Positions 61,226-64,000 of a DNA stretch of 64,000 nt are shown here, piece after piece (within the stretch, counting starts at the first letter, position 1; every line of letters begins with the position of its first letter). Position numbers and translations under genes: made by a program. The stretch lies in the NCBI RefSeq assembly GCF_900116515.1, contig NZ_FPBA01000005.1, positions 62,001 through 126,000 on the forward strand. The letters are read 5' to 3'. The stretch is from Geodermatophilus amargosae. Its GTDB lineage: Bacteria > Actinomycetota > Actinomycetes > Mycobacteriales > Geodermatophilaceae. The notes beneath the pieces were generated by a model that saw only the letters and a list, made by a program, of their open reading frames with translations, was not told the DNA's origin and made no database searches.

Positions 61226-62500
61226 GTGACCCGCACGGCCGATGACGCGCCCCCGATCTCCACGGCCGGCGACTCCCGGCGCGGCCTGCTGCTGGTCGCA
61301 CTGGCCATCGTGCTGACCGCCGCGAACCTGCGGACGGCGGTGAGCACCGTCGGCCCGGTGCTCGAGGAGATCGAGAACGGGCTCGGCGTCTCCAGCGCCG
61401 CCGCCGGCGTGCTGACGACCATGCCGGTGCTGTGCTTCGCGGCCATCGGCTTCGCCGGGCCGCCGCTGGCCGCGCGCTTCCGGGACGCGCACGTCCTCGC
61501 CGGCGCGCTGCTCACCATGGCCGCCGGGCTGGTGCTCCGGGCCGTCGTCGACTCCTTCCCGCTGTTCCTCGCCGGCACCGTGCTGGCCATGGTCGGCGGG
61601 GCGCTCGGCAACGTGCTGCTGCCCGGCCTGGTCAAGCGCTGGTTCCCCGGGCGCACCGGGCTGCTGATCGGCGCCTACAGCGCGAGCATGGCCATCGGCG
61701 GCGCCGTCGCCGCGGTCTCCACCGCCCCGATCGCGGCCGCCGTCGGCCCGGGCGGCTGGCGCTGGGGGCTGGGCGTCTGGGCGGTGCTGGCGCTGGTCGC
61801 CGCGGTGCCGTGGTTCCTCACCCCGCGCCAGCCCGGCGCCGGCCGCGCCGCGCACCGCTCGGTCCGGATGCGCCCGCTGGCGCGCAGCCCGCTCGCCCTC
61901 ACCATGGCCGCCTTCTTCGGGCTGCAGGCGATGCAGGCGTACGTGGTCATGGGCTGGTCGGCGCAGTACCTGCGGGACTCCGGGCTGAGCGCCGCGACCG
62001 CCGGGTTGCTGCTCGGGATCAACTCGATCGTCGTCATCCCGGTCAACGCCGTCGTCCCGTCGCTGACCGTCCGGCAACGCTGGCAGCGGCCGCTGCTGCT
62101 CGGGTTCATGGCCTGCTACGCCGTGGGCTGGACCGGGCTGTGGCTGGCCCCGCGCACGCTGCCCTGGCTGTGGATGAGCGTGCTCGCCGTCGGCATGGGG
62201 ACCTTCAGCATGGTGCTGGCGCTGATCGGCCTGCGCGCCCGCACGCCGGAGACGGTCGCCGCGCTCTCCACGGTCACGCAGGGCTGGGGCTACGTGCTGG
62301 CCGGCACCGGCCCGCTGCTGGTCGGCGTGCTGCGCGGGGCGACCGGCGGCTACACCGGGATGTTCGTGCTCATCGCCGTGGCCACGGTGGGGCTCACGGT
62401 CACCGGCTGGCTGGCCACCCGCGACCGCTTCGTCGACGACGAGGTGCCCGGCTGGTCGCCCGCGGCGGTCAGCCCTGCTCCCGCGTCTCCGCGCGGGTGA
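61226..62500 (+). CDS. CynX/NimT-type MFS transporter
   Basis: A 424-aa, 12-helix major facilitator of the cyanate/2-nitroimidazole transporter group. Seen are [18 protein letters not shown] in helix 1, [24 protein letters not shown], the [22 protein letters not shown] motif, and [24 protein letters not shown] in the second half. Substrate unknown. GTG 61226 is preferred to the ATG/GTG further upstream because the preceding 22 residues overlap the DUF389 stop and are low-complexity; GGAGG lies 12 nt before. The 3' end overlaps the convergent dcd gene by 32 nt. Confidence 0.85.
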   Translation: MTRTADDAPPISTAGDSRRGLLLVALAIVLTAANLRTAVSTVGPVLEEIENGLGVSSAAAGVLTTMPVLCFAAIGFAGPPLAARFRDAHVLAGALLTMAAGLVLRAVVDSFPLFLAGTVLAMVGGALGNVLLPGLVKRWFPGRTGLLIGAYSASMAIGGAVAAVSTAPIAAAVGPGGWRWGLGVWAVLALVAAVPWFLTPRQPGAGRAAHRSVRMRPLARSPLALTMAAFFGLQAMQAYVVMGWSAQYLRDSGLSAATAGLLLGINSIVVIPVNAVVPSLTVRQRWQRPLLLGFMACYAVGWTGLWLAPRTLPWLWMSVLAVGMGTFSMVLALIGLRARTPETVAALSTVTQGWGYVLAGTGPLLVGVLRGATGGYTGMFVLIAVATVGLTVTGWLATRDRFVDDEVPGWSPAAVSPAPASPRG

Positions 62501-63056
62501 AGTTGCGGAACGACCGCGACGGCGTCGGCCCGCGCTGGTCCTGGTAGCGGGAGCCGTAGACCTCCGACCCGTAGGGGTGCTCGGCCGCCGTGGTGAGCCG
62601 GAACAGGCACAGCTGCCCGATCTTCATCCCCGGCCACAGCGTGATCGGCAGGTTCGCCACGTTGGACAGCTCCAGCGTGATGTGGCCGGAGAAGCCGGGG
62701 TCGACGAAGCCCGCCGTCGAGTGCGTGAGCAATCCGAGACGCCCTAGACTCGATTTGCCCTCCAAGCGGGCTGCGAGGTCGTCGGGGATCGAGACGACCT
62801 CGAGCGTGGAGCCCAGGACGAACTCCCCGGGGTGCAGCACGAACGGCTCGTCGCCGTCGGGCTCGACCAGGGTGGTCAGGTCGTCCTGCTGCTGCGCCGG
62901 GTCGATGTGGGTGTAGCGGGCGTTGTTGAAGACCCGGAAGAAGCGGTCGAGCCGGACGTCGATGCTCGAGGGCTGCACCAGGCCCGCGTCGTGCGGCTCG
63001 ATGCCGAGACGCCCCTCGGCGATCGCGGCGCGGATGTCGCGGTCGGACAGCAGCAT
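62469..63056 (-). CDS. dcd: dCTP deaminase (probably bifunctional dCTP deaminase/dUTPase)
   Basis: A 195-aa trimeric nucleotide enzyme providing dUMP/dUTP for thymidylate. [12 protein letters not shown] at about 27, [23 protein letters not shown] and HITLELSN with the catalytic Glu are diagnostic; the C-terminus [12 protein letters not shown] matches the bifunctional mycobacterial type, which makes dUMP directly. ATG 63056 is preceded by TAGACT at 7 nt, so the message is probably leaderless. It overlaps the convergent MFS gene by 32 nt. Confidence 0.95.
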   Translation of the reverse strand: MLLSDRDIRAAIAEGRLGIEPHDAGLVQPSSIDVRLDRFFRVFNNARYTHIDPAQQQDDLTTLVEPDGDEPFVLHPGEFVLGSTLEVVSIPDDLAARLEGKSSLGRLGLLTHSTAGFVDPGFSGHITLELSNVANLPITLWPGMKIGQLCLFRLTTAAEHPYGSEVYGSRYQDQRGPTPSRSFRNFTRAETREQG

Positions 63057-63063
63057 GGCGCGG

Positions 63064-63069
63064 AGTCTA
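63064..63069 (-). promoter_or_regulatory. -10 box TAGACT of a leaderless promoter (dcd)
   Basis: TAGACT on the minus strand ends 7 nt before ATG 63056, with no Shine-Dalgarno. Confidence 0.5.
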
Positions 63070-63214
63070 GGGAGCACGCCGTCTCCCCCCATCGGGTCAC
63101 CGCCGCGGGCCCCGGCTGCAGGCCCGCCGCCGGGACGCCGAGGTCCCCGTGCCGGCCCATCGGAGGACCGGTCGCCGGCCGGGTACGGGCCCCGGGCCGG
63201 GGAGGAGCACAGAC

Positions 63215-64000
63215 GTGGCGACCCTGAGCAGGCGCACACAGGCGGTCGTGCTGGTCACGGCCGCGGCCACCGGCTTCGCCGGAGCGGCCACGGTGGTGGC
63301 GCTGGCCGCCCCCTCCGTCGCCGTGGCGGACGGCTGGGGCCCCGGTGACGGCCTGGACCGCTACGTGGTCACCGCCGACGCCGCCGACGCCTCGACGCTC
63401 CTGGCCCCGCTGGCAGCGCTGGACGGCGTCGCGAGCGCCCAGCAGCTCAGCGACGGCCGCGCGCTGGTGGCCACCGACGGGCTCACCGCCGACGACCTGG
63501 CCGCCGTCGACGGCGTCGCATCCGTCGGGGTCTCGCCCCAGGTGCCCGTGCTCGGGACCGTCAGTGACCCCTACGTCCCGTCCTACGGCTGGAACCTGGT
63601 CAACACCGGCACCAACGCGCCCGGGCAGAGCGCGGTCGCCGACGCCGACACCGACGCTCCCGACGGGTGGGCCGGCGGCACCGGGTCCGGCGTCGTCGTG
63701 GCCGTCGTCGACACCGGCTACGACAGCGACCACGAGGACCTCGCCGGTGCGCTGTGGACCAACCCGGCCGAGCCCTGCGGCACCCGCGACACCGACGGCA
63801 ACGGCAAGGCCGGCGACTGCCACGGCTGGAACTTCACGACCAACTCGCCCGACGTCGACAACGGCGCGGGGGGCGAGCACGGCGCGGGCGTGTCCGGCGC
63901 GGTCGGCGCCCGGACCGGGAACAACCGCGGCACCGCGGGCATCGCGCCCGACGTGACGATCATGCCGCTGGTCATCGGCAGCGGCGGTGGCGTCGACGTG
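63215..64000 (+). CDS. secreted S8 family serine peptidase (subtilase), 3' truncated by window edge
   Basis: 262 codons are visible and the frame is open at the window end. GTG 63215 follows GGAGGAG by 8 nt. Residues 1-38 are a signal peptide (basic start, hydrophobic core, SVAVA cleavage region). Residues 48-115 look like an inhibitor-I9-type propeptide ([13 protein letters not shown], ending near VGVSPQVPV). The catalytic domain has Asp166 in [13 protein letters not shown] and His222 in [10 protein letters not shown]; the serine lies beyond the window. Two cysteines in the insert (188 and 202) may form a disulfide. An exported protease. Confidence 0.92.
   Translation, partial: MATLSRRTQAVVLVTAAATGFAGAATVVALAAPSVAVADGWGPGDGLDRYVVTADAADASTLLAPLAALDGVASAQQLSDGRALVATDGLTADDLAAVDGVASVGVSPQVPVLGTVSDPYVPSYGWNLVNTGTNAPGQSAVADADTDAPDGWAGGTGSGVVVAVVDTGYDSDHEDLAGALWTNPAEPCGTRDTDGNGKAGDCHGWNFTTNSPDVDNGAGGEHGAGVSGAVGARTGNNRGTAGIAPDVTIMPLVIGSGGGVDV

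Overview
This is a very GC-rich, almost completely coding window from an actinobacterial chromosome. Markers are mycothiol-dependent formaldehyde detoxification, an HspR-controlled chaperone operon with HAIR-type operators, DUF3073 and DUF3151 proteins, many GTG starts, and -10 boxes of the TANNNT type placed for leaderless mRNAs. The gene neighbourhoods (a spread-out purine cluster with DUF3073, purA-DUF3151-fba, EtfD near dnaK-grpE-dnaJ-hspR-clpB) recall mycobacteria and other high-GC actinomycetes. The codon use and gene set would fit Geodermatophilaceae (Geodermatophilus, Blastococcus, Modestobacter); that family call is inference. I saw no tRNA, rRNA, CRISPR array or insertion sequence.

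Layout. 1-2.6 kb: a truncated GNAT acetyltransferase, a glycosyltransferase-like gene and small unknowns. 2.6-9 kb: a minus-strand catabolic-looking cluster (acyl-CoA synthetase, phosphotriesterase-family lactonase/hydrolase, GMC oxidoreductase, short AMP-forming ligase, MBL hydrolase). 9-12.7 kb: a Ser-rich lipoprotein, an M23 peptidase, a branched-chain amino acid dehydrogenase and DUF3073. 12.8-31.2 kb: purine biosynthesis (purM, purF, purL, purQ, purS, purC, purB, purD, and purA at 34 kb) on the minus strand. It is interleaved with a formaldehyde module (S-hydroxymethyl-mycothiol dehydrogenase plus MBL hydrolase, opposite an OxlT-type transporter and its 52-aa small subunit), a frame-disrupted ATP-grasp gene, a DUF559 endonuclease gene bracketed by 58-bp hairpin repeats, and an AI-2E family exporter. 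31-41 kb: rsgA, a GlpQ-type phosphodiesterase, purA, an ABC permease/ATPase pair without a binding protein, DUF3151, fba, a GlcD-like FAD oxidase and pyrE. 41-44.7 kb: a fasciclin lipoprotein beside a membrane-anchored molybdopterin oxidoreductase, and a membrane protein. 44.7-56 kb: stress genes (clpB, ohrR-ohr, an EmrB-type exporter with its MarR regulator, and dnaK-grpE-dnaJ-hspR-marR). 56-64 kb: EtfD-like Fe-S oxidoreductase, Zn alcohol dehydrogenase, DUF389, a CynX/NimT-type MFS protein, dcd, and the start of a secreted subtilase.

Organisation. Heads of operons often have a TANNNT box 6-8 nt before the start codon and no Shine-Dalgarno (purF, purS, purD, pyrE, mscR, dcd, vdh, ohrR, the lipoprotein gene). 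Internal genes are usually joined by 4-nt ATGA/GTGA overlaps (14 cases). Intergenic spaces carry three families of short dispersed hairpins (about 58, 55 and 38-48 bp) in addition to ordinary terminators, and a 17-bp tandem repeat grown from the 3' end of a marR gene.

Most unusual points: the DUF559 gene bracketed by same-length hairpin repeats; the tandem repeat that copies a stop codon region; a palindromic element apparently read as the N-terminus of PyrE; a CTG-start candidate with an ideal ribosome binding site; a second MarR regulator translationally coupled to hspR; and two compensating frameshifts in the ATP-grasp gene.
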